64,000 nucleotides of DNA from assembly GCF_000511385.1 (NCBI RefSeq), contig NC_023148.1, positions 62,001-126,000 on the forward strand, given 5' to 3'. The notes beneath the pieces are model-generated. The model did not search any database, was not told the DNA's origin, and worked only from the letters and a program-made list of their open reading frames with translations. This DNA is from Phaeobacter gallaeciensis DSM 26640 (lineage in GTDB: Bacteria > Pseudomonadota > Alphaproteobacteria > Rhodobacterales > Rhodobacteraceae). Positions within the stretch are counted from its first letter, which is position 1. Every line of letters begins with the position of its first letter. The position numbers and the translations under genes were made by a program. This document shows positions 44,022 to 52,719 of this stretch, piece after piece.

Positions 44022-46022
44022 CTACTCCGCAGGAACAGCATCGCTGGCTGGCTGTTTGGCGCGGCGCGGCGCCCCGACCCTCAAACGGCGATCCGACAAG
44101 GACAAACAGCCACCGATCACCAGCAAGATCGAGCCGATCCAGATCAGGTTGACGAGCGGTTCATAGAGGATCCGAAGGGTCCAGGCTCCGGCGTTGTTCA
44201 CTTGATCGGAGGCCGGCGTTGCAATCGACGTATAGAGATCACCCGCCAATGTGGACCGGATGGCCGACTCCGTCGTCTGACTTTCCGCGACCGGGTAATA
44301 CCGCCGTTCCGGGAATAGTGTCGTGACCAGTTCGCCATCCCGACGCACCACAAGGGTGCCGCGATCCGCGATGTAGTTCGGCCCTTGAACCTTTGCGGCC
44401 CCTTCGAAGGTGATGTCGAACCCGGCGATCGTGACTTCGGTCCCGGGGCCGGCAAAGACGATCTCCTCACTTTTCCATCCGGTCGAGCCGATCATCCCCA
44501 TCATCAACACAGCGACGCCGGCATGGGCAAGCGTCATACCGTGAGAGGCGCGTGGCAGGTTGCGCGCGCGTCTCGCGCTCTCCGCAAGGGAAACCTCGAA
44601 CAGACGGATGCGTAGCGCCCATTCCCGTAGGGTCGCAAAAAGCAGCCACGCTGCGCCAAGGATGGCAAGATAGGCCATGATCGGCCCACCGTTCAGAAGA
44701 TACCATGCGGCCGAGGCTGCAATGACCGCCAGCACGGCCACGAACCGAATGCGATCGAGCAAACCGGCGATATCAGCCCGCTTCCACGGCAGGAATGGAC
44801 CAAGACCCATGAACACGACCAGCGCCAGCATCATCGGAATGAAGGCCGCGTTGAAGAAAGGTGGACCCACCGAGATCTTGTCCCCGGTGACAGCTTCGAG
44901 GATCAGCGGATAAAGCGTCCCGAACAGGACCGTTCCCGTAGCGGCGGCCAGAATGAGGTTGTTCACGAGCAGCCCGGTTTCGCGGCTGATCGGGCGAAAC
45001 AGACCACCCGGCTCCATTTCGGGCGCCCGCCAGGCGTAGAGCGCCAGCGACCCACCGATGGACACGGCCAGCAGACCCAGAATGTAAAGCCCGCGCTCTG
45101 GATCGACGGCGAAGGCATGCACGGAGGTAAGCAGGCCGGATCGGACGATGAACGTGCCGAGAAGTGAAAGCGAGAAAGTCAGGATGGCAAGCAGGATGGT
45201 CCAGCTTTTGAACGCGTCGCGCTTTTCGGTGACGATGGCGGAATGCAGCAGCGCCGTGCCCAGAAGCCAGGGCATGAAGCTCACGTTCTCGACCGGGTCC
45301 CAGAACCACCAGCCGCCCCAGCCCAGTTCATAATAGGCCCACCAAGATCCAAGAGCGATACCTGCCGTAAGGCTGACCCACGCGGCCAATGTCCACGGGC
45401 GGACCCATCTGGCCCAGGCTGGATCGACGCGCCCTTCCAGAAGAGCCGCAACGGCAAAGGAAAATACGATGGAGAAGCCGACATACCCGAAATACAAAAG
45501 CGGCGGGTGCATGGCGAGACCCATGTCCTGAAGCAACGGGTTGAGGTCATTGCCGTCGAGCGGCGGCGGAAACACCCGCTCGAAGGGGTTCGACGTCAGC
45601 AGCAGGAAGGACAGGAAGCCGACGCTGATCCACGCCTGCACCGACAAGGTGCGCGCCTTGGTCTCGGCGGGGATGTTCGATCCGAACCAGGCGACGCCCG
45701 CGCCGAACACCGCGAGTATCAGGATCCAGAGCAGCAGCGAACCCTCATGGCTGCCCCAGGTCCCGGCCACCTTGTAGAGCATCGGCTTGAGCGAATGGGA
45801 ATTCTCGACGACGTTCCTGACGGTGAAGTCGCTGGCGATGAAGGCCTGCATCAGCGCTGCGAAGGCTATGGCCACAAACAGCACTTGTCCTATTGCCGTC
45901 GCCTGGGCGGATTTCATCCAGACGGCGTTTCCACGCGATGCACCTGCAATCGGCAGAACGCTTTGAACGAGCGCAAGCGCCAGCGCGAGGGCCAGTGCGA
46001 AGTGACCAATTTCCGGGAACAT
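44022..46022 (-). CDS. ccmF: Heme lyase CcmF
   Basis: A 666-residue protein starting at the ATG at 46022 (MFPEIGHFAL). The frame upstream is not conserved coding sequence. About fifteen membrane helices surround the WWD heme-handling segment GWGGWWFWDPVENVSF. CcmF ligates heme to apocytochromes. ccmA, B, C, D and E are not present in the window, so this copy must rely on another heme-delivery system in the host, or those genes lie elsewhere. Confidence 0.93.
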   Translation of the reverse strand: MFPEIGHFALALALALALVQSVLPIAGASRGNAVWMKSAQATAIGQVLFVAIAFAALMQAFIASDFTVRNVVENSHSLKPMLYKVAGTWGSHEGSLLLWILILAVFGAGVAWFGSNIPAETKARTLSVQAWISVGFLSFLLLTSNPFERVFPPPLDGNDLNPLLQDMGLAMHPPLLYFGYVGFSIVFSFAVAALLEGRVDPAWARWVRPWTLAAWVSLTAGIALGSWWAYYELGWGGWWFWDPVENVSFMPWLLGTALLHSAIVTEKRDAFKSWTILLAILTFSLSLLGTFIVRSGLLTSVHAFAVDPERGLYILGLLAVSIGGSLALYAWRAPEMEPGGLFRPISRETGLLVNNLILAAATGTVLFGTLYPLILEAVTGDKISVGPPFFNAAFIPMMLALVVFMGLGPFLPWKRADIAGLLDRIRFVAVLAVIAASAAWYLLNGGPIMAYLAILGAAWLLFATLREWALRIRLFEVSLAESARRARNLPRASHGMTLAHAGVAVLMMGMIGSTGWKSEEIVFAGPGTEVTIAGFDITFEGAAKVQGPNYIADRGTLVVRRDGELVTTLFPERRYYPVAESQTTESAIRSTLAGDLYTSIATPASDQVNNAGAWTLRILYEPLVNLIWIGSILLVIGGCLSLSDRRLRVGAPRRAKQPASDAVPAE

Positions 46023-46087
46023 GGCGTTCTTTCCTATCCAGTGTTGGTGGGCGTCGCGTCGGACGGCTTTGGCGTCCGCGGCGGGGT

Positions 46088-46393
46088 CTATTCGTCGAGC
46101 GTTGCTTTGCGGTGACGGAACTCTTCTTCGTCGATTTCCCCATTCGCAAAGCGGCGCCGGAGCGCTTCCTGCGCGTCCGAGTCCGGGGGACGGGTGCCAT
46201 TGTCCCGCAGCCTGAGTACCAGAAACACGATCAATGCGATCACGGCGCCCCAGAAGGCGAGCATCATGAAGCCGCCCATAAAGCCATAGCCTCCGCCCCA
46301 TATGTGACCTGTCCAGGAGCCTGGACCATCAGCTCGCGCCATGCTGGCGGGCAAGCTGGCCAGCAACGTTGGAATGAGCGTTTTCAGTTTCAT
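46088..46393 (-). CDS. SHOCT-domain membrane protein overlapping the histidine kinase
   Basis: A 101-residue protein with an N-terminal export helix, a second helix and a C-terminal SHOCT domain (EALRRRFANGEIDEEEFRHRKATL). Its first 22 codons share 65 bp with the 3' end of the kinase gene in another frame. SHOCT domains are short oligomerisation or binding modules. It lies between the kinase and ccmF. Role unknown. Confidence 0.7.
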   Translation of the reverse strand: MKLKTLIPTLLASLPASMARADGPGSWTGHIWGGGYGFMGGFMMLAFWGAVIALIVFLVLRLRDNGTRPPDSDAQEALRRRFANGEIDEEEFRHRKATLDE

Positions 46394-47798
46394 CTGTTTC
46401 TCCTTCGATTAGTTCGCTTTCATCCAGTGGGATGGTGACAACAGCGCGCAAACCCGCGCTGTTATGGTTGACCAGCTGGATATCGCCGCCATGGGATTGG
46501 ACGATTGTCCTCGCGATTGAGAGCCCAAGCCCATAACCGCCCGTTTCCAGAGACCTCGATTGCTCGAGGCGATAGAAGGGATCGAAGACCTTTTCCAACT
46601 GGTCGACGGGAATGCCGGGCCCATTGTCATCGATGTTGAGTACGAGGTTCGAACCGTGGGTCGCCCAGCTGACTTTTGCGGCACCACCGTAGCGAACGGC
46701 GTTCTCAAGCAAGTTCCTCAGTGCCCTTCGGAACGCGTTGGGTCGAAGCCGCACGGCAACATCATCACTCGGGGCAAAGGTGCAGTGTGCCGCCATATCG
46801 CTGCACAAGCTGTCCAGAAAATTGCGCAGATCGACCACTTCGGAGCCTTCTGATCCGGTAAGGCCCCGTGCAAAGGTGAGCGTCGCTTCGACCATACTCT
46901 GCATCTCTTCGACCGATGCGATGAGGCTGTCCCGCGTCTCTTCTTCGTCAACCAGCTCCGCGCGGACACGCATAGCAGTCAACGGCGAGCGTAAATCGTG
47001 ACCAAGCGCTGCGAGCATCCGTGTCCGATCACTGACAAACCGGGTCAGCCGTCGTTGCATGCGGTTGAAGGCGACGGTCAGATCCCTGACCTCGGTCGGC
47101 CCTGCGACGGTCAATTCAGGCACATCCTCGCCCCGGCCAAGATGGTCCGAGGCCTTCGACAGGTGCCGCAAAGGACGCGTCAGGCGCGTCATGACAAACC
47201 AGAAAATCGCCACCAAAAGCAGTCCGGCGGAAATTCCAAAGGTCAGCATCGAATAGAAAGGCCATTGGATTGGTGGACGCTCGAACCGCGTTCCGACATT
47301 CAGCCAACGCGCTCCCTTAATGGCGATCGACAGGTTCATTTCAACCGCTGTCAACTCTCCGCGCATCATCGCGAGATGCATTTCCGTCATTTCGTCAGAA
47401 AGATTGGGCAAGGGCCTCAATTCGCCCTCGATCTCGTGCAGTTCAACGCGAATATCGCGGCTGTAGCTATCGTCCATTAGCGCACGGATACGCCCTTCAA
47501 CAAGGTCGCCATGCGAATGACTGGTGTGTTCCACACTCGGAGCGTCTGACAGATCAAACCGGATAAGTGGTGAATTTGCTGCGCGAAGGATGGAATTCTG
47601 CAGGTCCAACGGGGCCTCTTCGATCAACCGCGCCACATTCGCTGCGCGTCCAGCAGCCTCGAACCCCAAAGCAGCACGGATGGCCAGGCTGCGCTCGTCA
47701 GCGAACAGGAACAGGCTGATCGCCTGGGCCACGACAAGTGCCGCGACCACAAGCAGGATCAACTGGCCGCTCAGAGATCTCATCGCACGGCGCATCAC
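46329..47798 (-). CDS. Sensor histidine kinase of a two-component system
   Basis: A 489-residue membrane kinase. Helix 1 is at residues 8-32, then a periplasmic sensor (about 33-183) with HTSHSH (91-96), which could bind metal, helix 2 (about 184-204), a HAMP domain, the H box LAALGHDLRSPLT with His267, and an ATPase domain (NLLENAVRYGG, DNGPGIP, GGYGLGLSI). It overlaps the response regulator by 4 nt and the SHOCT gene by 65 bp. The histidine-rich sensor suggests metal sensing, possibly copper or silver (CusS-like), which is inference. Confidence 0.9.
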   Translation of the reverse strand: MMRRAMRSLSGQLILLVVAALVVAQAISLFLFADERSLAIRAALGFEAAGRAANVARLIEEAPLDLQNSILRAANSPLIRFDLSDAPSVEHTSHSHGDLVEGRIRALMDDSYSRDIRVELHEIEGELRPLPNLSDEMTEMHLAMMRGELTAVEMNLSIAIKGARWLNVGTRFERPPIQWPFYSMLTFGISAGLLLVAIFWFVMTRLTRPLRHLSKASDHLGRGEDVPELTVAGPTEVRDLTVAFNRMQRRLTRFVSDRTRMLAALGHDLRSPLTAMRVRAELVDEEETRDSLIASVEEMQSMVEATLTFARGLTGSEGSEVVDLRNFLDSLCSDMAAHCTFAPSDDVAVRLRPNAFRRALRNLLENAVRYGGAAKVSWATHGSNLVLNIDDNGPGIPVDQLEKVFDPFYRLEQSRSLETGGYGLGLSIARTIVQSHGGDIQLVNHNSAGLRAVVTIPLDESELIEGETDETENAHSNVAGQLARQHGAS

Positions 47799-48517
47799 GG
47801 CGCATCCTCGACATCGGCAGCCAGGCAGTATCCGCCGTTCCGCACAGTCTTGATGACACTCGGTCGCAATACATCCGGCTCGATTTTGCGACGGAGGCGG
47901 CTGATCTGATTGTCGATGGTGCGATCCATCGGGCCTGCCGTCCGACCAGCGGTCAGGTCAAGCAACTGGTCACGGCTGAGCACCATCCGGGCGCGTTCCA
48001 GCAGGACCGCCAGCAATTTGAACTCGGAGGTCGTCAATGGCGTCTCGGTGGTGGACTCGTCAATCAGCACCTGCCGGTCGGTATCCAGTATCCAGTGCGC
48101 AAAAGAGACTTTCCTCCCAGCGAGGCTTCCGGCCACGGGTTCGTCGCGGTTGCTTCTCCGAAGAACCGACTTGATGCGGGCGAGCAGTTCTCGTGGATTG
48201 AATGGCTTGGCGAGATAATCGTCCGCACCGATTTCCAGCCCCACGATCCGATCCGTTTCCTCACCAAGCGCCGTCAGCATGATGATCGGAAGATCACCTT
48301 CTGGCGCAAGTCTGCGGCAAACCGACAAACCGTCCTCGCCCGGCATCATGACATCGAGCACGAGCAGGTCGAAGTGACCGGTGGCCAGCTTGGCATCCAT
48401 CTCCACGGCATCCCTGGCGACGGTCGTGCGCATTCCGTTCTTCTCCAGAAAGCGCGCGACGCTTTCACGTATCTGTGCGTGGTCATCCACGATAAGGATA
48501 TGAGGTGGCGGTCCCAT
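47795..48517 (-). CDS. OmpR-family response regulator
   Basis: A 240-residue regulator. The receiver has the acidic pair (Asp11, Asp12), the phosphorylation site Asp55 (LLVLDVMMPGEDG) and KPF. The C-terminal winged helix has LTTSEFKLLAVLLE and TIDNQISRLRRKIE. It is the first gene of the operon carrying the kinase, SHOCT gene and ccmF-I. Two TGTATCC-type boxes lie just upstream in the divergent region to the rhodanese gene, consistent with autoregulation. Confidence 0.92.
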   Translation of the reverse strand: MGPPPHILIVDDHAQIRESVARFLEKNGMRTTVARDAVEMDAKLATGHFDLLVLDVMMPGEDGLSVCRRLAPEGDLPIIMLTALGEETDRIVGLEIGADDYLAKPFNPRELLARIKSVLRRSNRDEPVAGSLAGRKVSFAHWILDTDRQVLIDESTTETPLTTSEFKLLAVLLERARMVLSRDQLLDLTAGRTAGPMDRTIDNQISRLRRKIEPDVLRPSVIKTVRNGGYCLAADVEDAP

Positions 48518-48563
48518 GGTGTCTTTCCTAAATCATCGTTGCATCGTGTTTCATGGGCAGAAT

Positions 48564-48580
48564 TGTAGCCATTTGTATCA
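48564..48580. promoter_or_regulatory. TGTAKCC tandem box, forward
   Basis: TGTAGCC-N3-TGTATCA with a 10-bp period in the divergent gap between the response regulator and rhodanese genes. An inverted copy follows at 48592. Confidence 0.6.
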
Positions 48581-48591
48581 GGTCAGTCCCT

Positions 48592-48608
48592 TGCTACAGA
48601 TGGATACA
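48592..48608. promoter_or_regulatory. TGTAKCC tandem box, inverted copy
   Basis: The reverse strand reads TGTATCC-N3-TGTAGCA, mirroring the box at 48564. Together they form a symmetric regulatory region for the two divergent genes. Confidence 0.6.
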
Positions 48609-48705
48609 AATCTGTGCCTGCACCGTGTCGTGCTCCCGGGTAGCGTTGCTGGCATGTTATGTGACCTTTGGGATCGCAACCGATCAAAGGATGAGGTTTT
48701 CGAAT

Positions 48706-49179
48706 ATGGCTCTTGATTTGAACCGGCGCCGTTTCATTCTGGGTGCTCATATGACGGTGCTGACCGTCACGGCGTCACCGCTGCTGGCGCAGAGCCGATC
48801 TGTCTGGTCGGCAGAGAATGCCTTTGACGCGCTTCTATCGGATACGGCGCGGATCATCGATGTCAGAACGCGCGAAGAGTGGCAAGAAACCGGCGTAGGT
48901 GCTGGTGTATGGCCGATAAGCATGCACGCGTCCGGTTTTCCGGACCGATTGTTCAGGGCGAAGGAACTGAGCGGTGATCGCACCGTTGGACTGATCTGCG
49001 CCACTGGCGGACGCTCCGCATCGCTGCTTCGAGCGTTAAGACAAGCTGGTTATTCGGGCTACGCCGATATCTCGGAAGGGATGTTGGGATCAGGCGAAGG
49101 GCCTGGCTGGATTGCATCGAACTTGCCGACCGTTCCGGTGGATGTCGCCCTGAACGGGTTGCCCCCCGCGTTGGCCTGA
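48706..49179 (+). CDS. Secreted rhodanese-domain protein
   Basis: A 157-residue protein from the ATG at 48706 (GAGG upstream), with a Tat-type signal (NRRRFILGAHM). The rhodanese domain has IIDVRTREEWQETGVGAGVWPISM and the catalytic-loop GLICATGGRSASL with Cys. It may carry sulfane sulfur or bind Cu(I) in the periplasm. It is divergent from the two-component operon and shares its operator region. Confidence 0.82.
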   Translation: MALDLNRRRFILGAHMTVLTVTASPLLAQSRSVWSAENAFDALLSDTARIIDVRTREEWQETGVGAGVWPISMHASGFPDRLFRAKELSGDRTVGLICATGGRSASLLRALRQAGYSGYADISEGMLGSGEGPGWIASNLPTVPVDVALNGLPPALA

Positions 49180-49269
49180 CCTGTGAAGAATCAATCGGTC
49201 CAGTTGTGCTAAAAAGCCTGATGTATGGTCAGATTGACCTGTTTGAATAGGAAGACGGGTTTGGGGGGT

Positions 49270-49707
49270 ATGACCGAGTTGATGGCCATGTTTGTCGGAA
49301 TATGCGCGGCGATCCTGATGGGAATTGTCCATCATTATGCGTTGTCGGGCATTCTGAAGTTTTCCCCGCAGCGGTCGGATGGCTCCGGCTTTCGGATCAT
49401 CCTGACGTTTTCCGCGTTGCTGTTGCTGCACGTATTGGAACTTGTGACGCTCGCCGTGTTCAACACGATGGTGGTGGCAAGCGTTCTGCCGCAATCGTTC
49501 AGCAACAGCCCGCCGATGTTTCAGGATGTTCTCTATGTTACGGGCATCTCGTTCTCGACCCTTGGCTATTCGTCCATAGAGGTGGTCGGGCCCTTTCGAC
49601 TGTTGCTGATGCTGCAATCGCTTTTGGGCTTCATGTTGCTGACCTGGTCAGCGACGTTTCTTTACTCAGCCTGCCAGCAAGTCTGGCAGAAGGCGAAAGA
49701 TGACTGA
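49270..49707 (+). CDS. Two-helix ion-channel-like membrane protein with altered filter
   Basis: About 145 residues from the ATG at 49270 (GGGGGG just before it). An earlier in-frame ATG lies at 49225. Hydrophobic helices flank a pore-loop-like segment, FSTLGYSSIEVVGPFRLL, that resembles the Ion_trans_2 potassium channel filter TLGYGD but has SS in place of GD. Potassium selectivity is therefore doubtful. Placement between rhodanese and a CueR-controlled unit gives no clear role. Confidence 0.6.
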   Translation: MTELMAMFVGICAAILMGIVHHYALSGILKFSPQRSDGSGFRIILTFSALLLLHVLELVTLAVFNTMVVASVLPQSFSNSPPMFQDVLYVTGISFSTLGYSSIEVVGPFRLLLMLQSLLGFMLLTWSATFLYSACQQVWQKAKDD

Positions 49708-49830
49708 AAATCGCCACGCGCGTCGGACATGAACCGGGCGTCAGCGTCAAATGCGTCCTGATATCGGTCCTTTGACCTCCCCGTGGAACGGTTGAGTGAG
49801 CGCCGCGTTGCGCGCGTGGATGAATAACCC

Positions 49831-49861
49831 TTGACCTTCCAGTTGCTGGAATCCCTAGGTA
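49831..49861 (+). promoter_or_regulatory. CueR-type promoter
   Basis: TTGACC (49831-49836), a 19-bp spacer with TTCCAGTTGCTGGAA, and TAGGTA (49856-49861), 7 bp before the ATG of the gene at 49869, which is a short leader. Confidence 0.8.
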
Positions 49862-49868
49862 CCAAGCC

Positions 49869-50318
49869 ATGGCACAGATTTTCAAAAAGACAGGCGATCA
49901 CTTATCGCACCATCGACACGGGGATATCTTGAAATTTCCCGTATGGGTTGGCGTGTTGATTGTCTTGCTCTCAATGCCGGCTCACTTGTTTTTGGATGAA
50001 AAGAGCTCGATAGCTCTTGCTTCGATCACGCTTGCTTTGATTGGCGGTGCCTATATCGGCTTTGGCGCCGCGGACGGCAGAGCGCGCGTGTTCTGGGCAG
50101 AGCTCGCCGTGGCCCTTTTGTTCGGCTCGGCAGCCTTCCTGGGGCTGATATGGCATTGGGCCTTCCTCCCCTTGGGCTTGGCCCTGCACGCCCTTTGGGA
50201 CATGTCACACCACAATTCTTATCGTCTCGCCCGGATTCCGAACTGGTATATTCCATTCTGCGTGGCCTTTGACCTTTTGGCAGCGACGTTCTTCGTTCTG
50301 CTCTATGCCGTGTTTTGA
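49869..50318 (+). CDS. Hypothetical integral membrane protein (CueR-controlled)
   Basis: A 149-residue protein with a His-rich N-terminus (GDHLSHHRHGD) and about four hydrophobic helices. ALHALWDMSHHNSY in the third quarter is a distinctive His cluster, and similar proteins are often annotated as DUF6010-like, a match I cannot confirm. A strong CueR-type promoter directly upstream ties it to Cu(I) response. The histidines could bind copper at the membrane surface. Confidence 0.65.
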   Translation: MAQIFKKTGDHLSHHRHGDILKFPVWVGVLIVLLSMPAHLFLDEKSSIALASITLALIGGAYIGFGAADGRARVFWAELAVALLFGSAAFLGLIWHWAFLPLGLALHALWDMSHHNSYRLARIPNWYIPFCVAFDLLAATFFVLLYAVF

Positions 50319-50321
50319 TCC

Positions 50322-50984
50322 ATGATGATGCGCGTTCTTCTTATTGCGGTGTTCCTGATGGGAGTCGTCGCATTGGCCTTCCCCGACGTCCTTGGCGTCG
50401 ACATTCGCCTGCCGGATCGTGCGGAAATTGACCGCTGGATCGAGGCGGCAGGTCTTGCCGGACCAATTGTCATCGTGGCCCTTATGACAATCGCTATTGT
50501 CGCAAGCCCCCTGCCCTCGGCGCCGATCGCACTCGCCGCCGGAGCGGCTTATGGACACACGTACGGGACGCTCTTCGTCGTTCTAGGTGCGGAACTCGGT
50601 GCGCTTGCCGCCTTTGGTCTGGCCCGCGGCCTGGGTCGTCCCTTCGTTGAGCGTCATCTCGGTCAGAAGATTAACGCGGGCCTGTTCGGGTCCCAGAACA
50701 CTCTGACCTTCCTGGTCTTCGGCAGTCGCCTTCTGCCGTTTCTGTCCTTCGATATGATCAGTTACGCCGCAGGTCTGAGCAAGCTGCATCTTTGGAGGTT
50801 CGCGCTGGCCACGATGGCCGGGATTATTCCCGCAAGTTTTTTGCTCGCTCACATGGGCAGCCAGGCGATGAACGGAGATTCCCGCACCGCCACATGGACC
50901 GCGCTTGCGCTCGGTGGCTTTACCGGCCTGTCGGTTCTCTTGGCCGCCACGCGAAAGACCGGCGCGCAACGGGAGGAGAGCTGA
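50322..50984 (+). CDS. TVP38/TMEM64 (DedA-like) membrane protein
   Basis: A 220-residue protein with several helices and the SNARE-associated/TVP38 motif region PSAPIALAAGAAYG followed by FGSRLLPFLSFDMISYAAGLS. Family members are linked to lipid scrambling or membrane homeostasis, and some occur with mercury or copper resistance genes. It begins 3 bp after the previous gene, so it shares the CueR promoter. It ends 10 bp before the left end of transposon Tn1. Confidence 0.8.
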   Translation: MMMRVLLIAVFLMGVVALAFPDVLGVDIRLPDRAEIDRWIEAAGLAGPIVIVALMTIAIVASPLPSAPIALAAGAAYGHTYGTLFVVLGAELGALAAFGLARGLGRPFVERHLGQKINAGLFGSQNTLTFLVFGSRLLPFLSFDMISYAAGLSKLHLWRFALATMAGIIPASFLLAHMGSQAMNGDSRTATWTALALGGFTGLSVLLAATRKTGAQREES

Positions 50985-51048
50985 TATGGCCAGTTGTCGC
51001 GTTGCCCTTAAATCTGAGACACGACGCGTTCGGGGATATTTTTTGCCC

Positions 51049-51840
51049 TTAATTATGAGATTCCACTGCCATCGCGCCTATGCTTTTCGCGCGCTGCCGG
51101 GCGATGTAATCAACCGCGGCAAGCAGACGTGGCTCCTTATCGAAGGCGCGCAATAGAGCAACCCTTGCATAGTCGTCGATGCCGGAGCTTGAGATGGCCG
51201 CTTTGACCAGTGGACGGGATTGGGCTGCATCAATTGCAGCAAGGCCAAACAGCCTTACTTCCAGCCTGTGGCCCTGAAGAGCGTATAACGGATCTCCGCG
51301 GAAGGCCTTTAATGATATGGCAAAGGTGACCGCGCGCATTGCGCGCCGAAATTGCTTGGAGCTGCGTAATCGCGCGGCGTATTCAAGCCGCGCGGCGCCG
51401 TTGCGCGCACGATTTATCAGCTTTTCGGGCATCTGTTCGCCACTGGCCTTGCCGAGCGTCGGCACAAGTCTCGTCCCACAAACCTGGCAGTCGAATGCCC
51501 AGGCTCGCCTCCAATGCTTGAGCGAAAGGCCCTCTCTGGAACATTGCAGGCAATGCTGGAATGGTATCTGGGCCGTCAGCGAGGCTTCTCGTGTCGTCAT
51601 TGCTGGGAAGGTCAAAGATCGCACAACATCTGGGTCAATCCGTGCGGCGTTGGCAATCTTCGCCGCCGCAGCCGCGTCGACGTTGAAGTTCAAGGCGGTG
51701 CCATGCGCGGTATCGATTCTGAGATGAGCCAGTAGTTCCGCATCATCACAGTAGTTGGCCGCCGCCAGCCTAGACAACCAACCTGACAACAACTCGTCGG
51801 GCAGCGGCGCGACAGTCTTGGGCAGCGGGTGCGGCTTCAC
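51049..51840 (-). CDS. tniQ: TniQ-family transposition protein (Tn1)
   Basis: About 263 residues if the GTG at 51840 is the start, since it overlaps the tniB stop (GTGA). An ATG at 51900 would extend it within tniB. The TniQ motif PLPDELLSGWLSRLAAANY opens the protein, and a zinc-finger pattern (CLQC, then CQVCG) sits in the middle. The stop codon lies inside the left-end terminal repeat copy at 51043. TniQ assists target choice in Tn5053/Tn7-like elements. Confidence 0.85.
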   Translation of the reverse strand: MKPHPLPKTVAPLPDELLSGWLSRLAAANYCDDAELLAHLRIDTAHGTALNFNVDAAAAAKIANAARIDPDVVRSLTFPAMTTREASLTAQIPFQHCLQCSREGLSLKHWRRAWAFDCQVCGTRLVPTLGKASGEQMPEKLINRARNGAARLEYAARLRSSKQFRRAMRAVTFAISLKAFRGDPLYALQGHRLEVRLFGLAAIDAAQSRPLVKAAISSSGIDDYARVALLRAFDKEPRLLAAVDYIARQRAKSIGAMAVESHN

Positions 51841-52718
51841 ACCCCGGACTTCTCGAGCCGCCGATGGGGGTTCGCATGGCGCGACCAAACCGGCGTCCAT
51901 TTTGCGATTGCGTCATCGGTGATGCATTCATCACCTGTGACAATGGCGTCGATGGAAAGATCCTTGATCAGGGCGAAGATGCGCGAGGTCACCCCGCCGG
52001 TCAGCGCAAGTATCTGCTTTAGTGACTTGACCTTCAGATTGGATTTCTTCTCGAGGGGCATTGCCGCGATGAGTGTCTGGATCATGTCCGAGAACTCGGC
52101 GTCGTCGCGCCAGTTTGGAAGGTGATGTTCGTCCAGCCGCCTGGCAAGCTGGATATCACCACGGATGGCATCGACGGCCTCGCTGACCCCCAGGCAGACC
52201 AGCGACACTTCGAGTTCATTGCTGAGATACCGCAGAACATTGAGAAAGCGGCGCTGTTCGCGGTGGGTCCCGGCCAAGAGGTTGTGGACTTCGTCGATCA
52301 TGATCATCCGCAGGCCAAGGTCGCGCAAGAGCGCGACGACACGGACTTCGAGGGAGGCCACATTTTGAGCGCGCGCGCTCAGTGCCGTGGCCGGTGCCCC
52401 GACGGTCGCCAGGATGTGCAGATAGAACCGTCGTTCGTCGGGAGCTGGTGGTGCTTGTAACAGTAACAGCGGCGTTCGCGTAATTCCCGATGCTGGGTCA
52501 TATTCCGGTGCATATCTGCGCGAAAGATTGCGGGCGATCATCGTCTTTCCGATCCCGGACGCGCCATGCACAAGAAGGCCAGGCATACGGGTTTGCCTTG
52601 GCGCTTCGATCATACACTGCAAACGGTCCAGAACTTGTTCGGCCCGCGGAAAGCCAATCCAGATATCCGATTGAATGAGGGTGATCCGACCGTCTTCCTC
52701 TGTTTTTCCTGCCCTCAA
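51837..52718 (-). CDS. tniB: TniB-family AAA+ ATPase (Tn1)
   Basis: About 293 residues from a TTG at 52718, just overlapping tniA, the same arrangement as in Tn2. Walker A GASGIGKT, Walker B MIMIDEVHNL and the LSNELEVSLVCLGV sensor region are visible. TniB proteins recruit TniA to target DNA, like TnsC/MuB. The reading can be extended upstream, but only within tniA. Confidence 0.85.
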   Translation of the reverse strand: MRAGKTEEDGRITLIQSDIWIGFPRAEQVLDRLQCMIEAPRQTRMPGLLVHGASGIGKTMIARNLSRRYAPEYDPASGITRTPLLLLQAPPAPDERRFYLHILATVGAPATALSARAQNVASLEVRVVALLRDLGLRMIMIDEVHNLLAGTHREQRRFLNVLRYLSNELEVSLVCLGVSEAVDAIRGDIQLARRLDEHHLPNWRDDAEFSDMIQTLIAAMPLEKKSNLKVKSLKQILALTGGVTSRIFALIKDLSIDAIVTGDECITDDAIAKWTPVWSRHANPHRRLEKSGV

Positions 52719-52719
52719 T

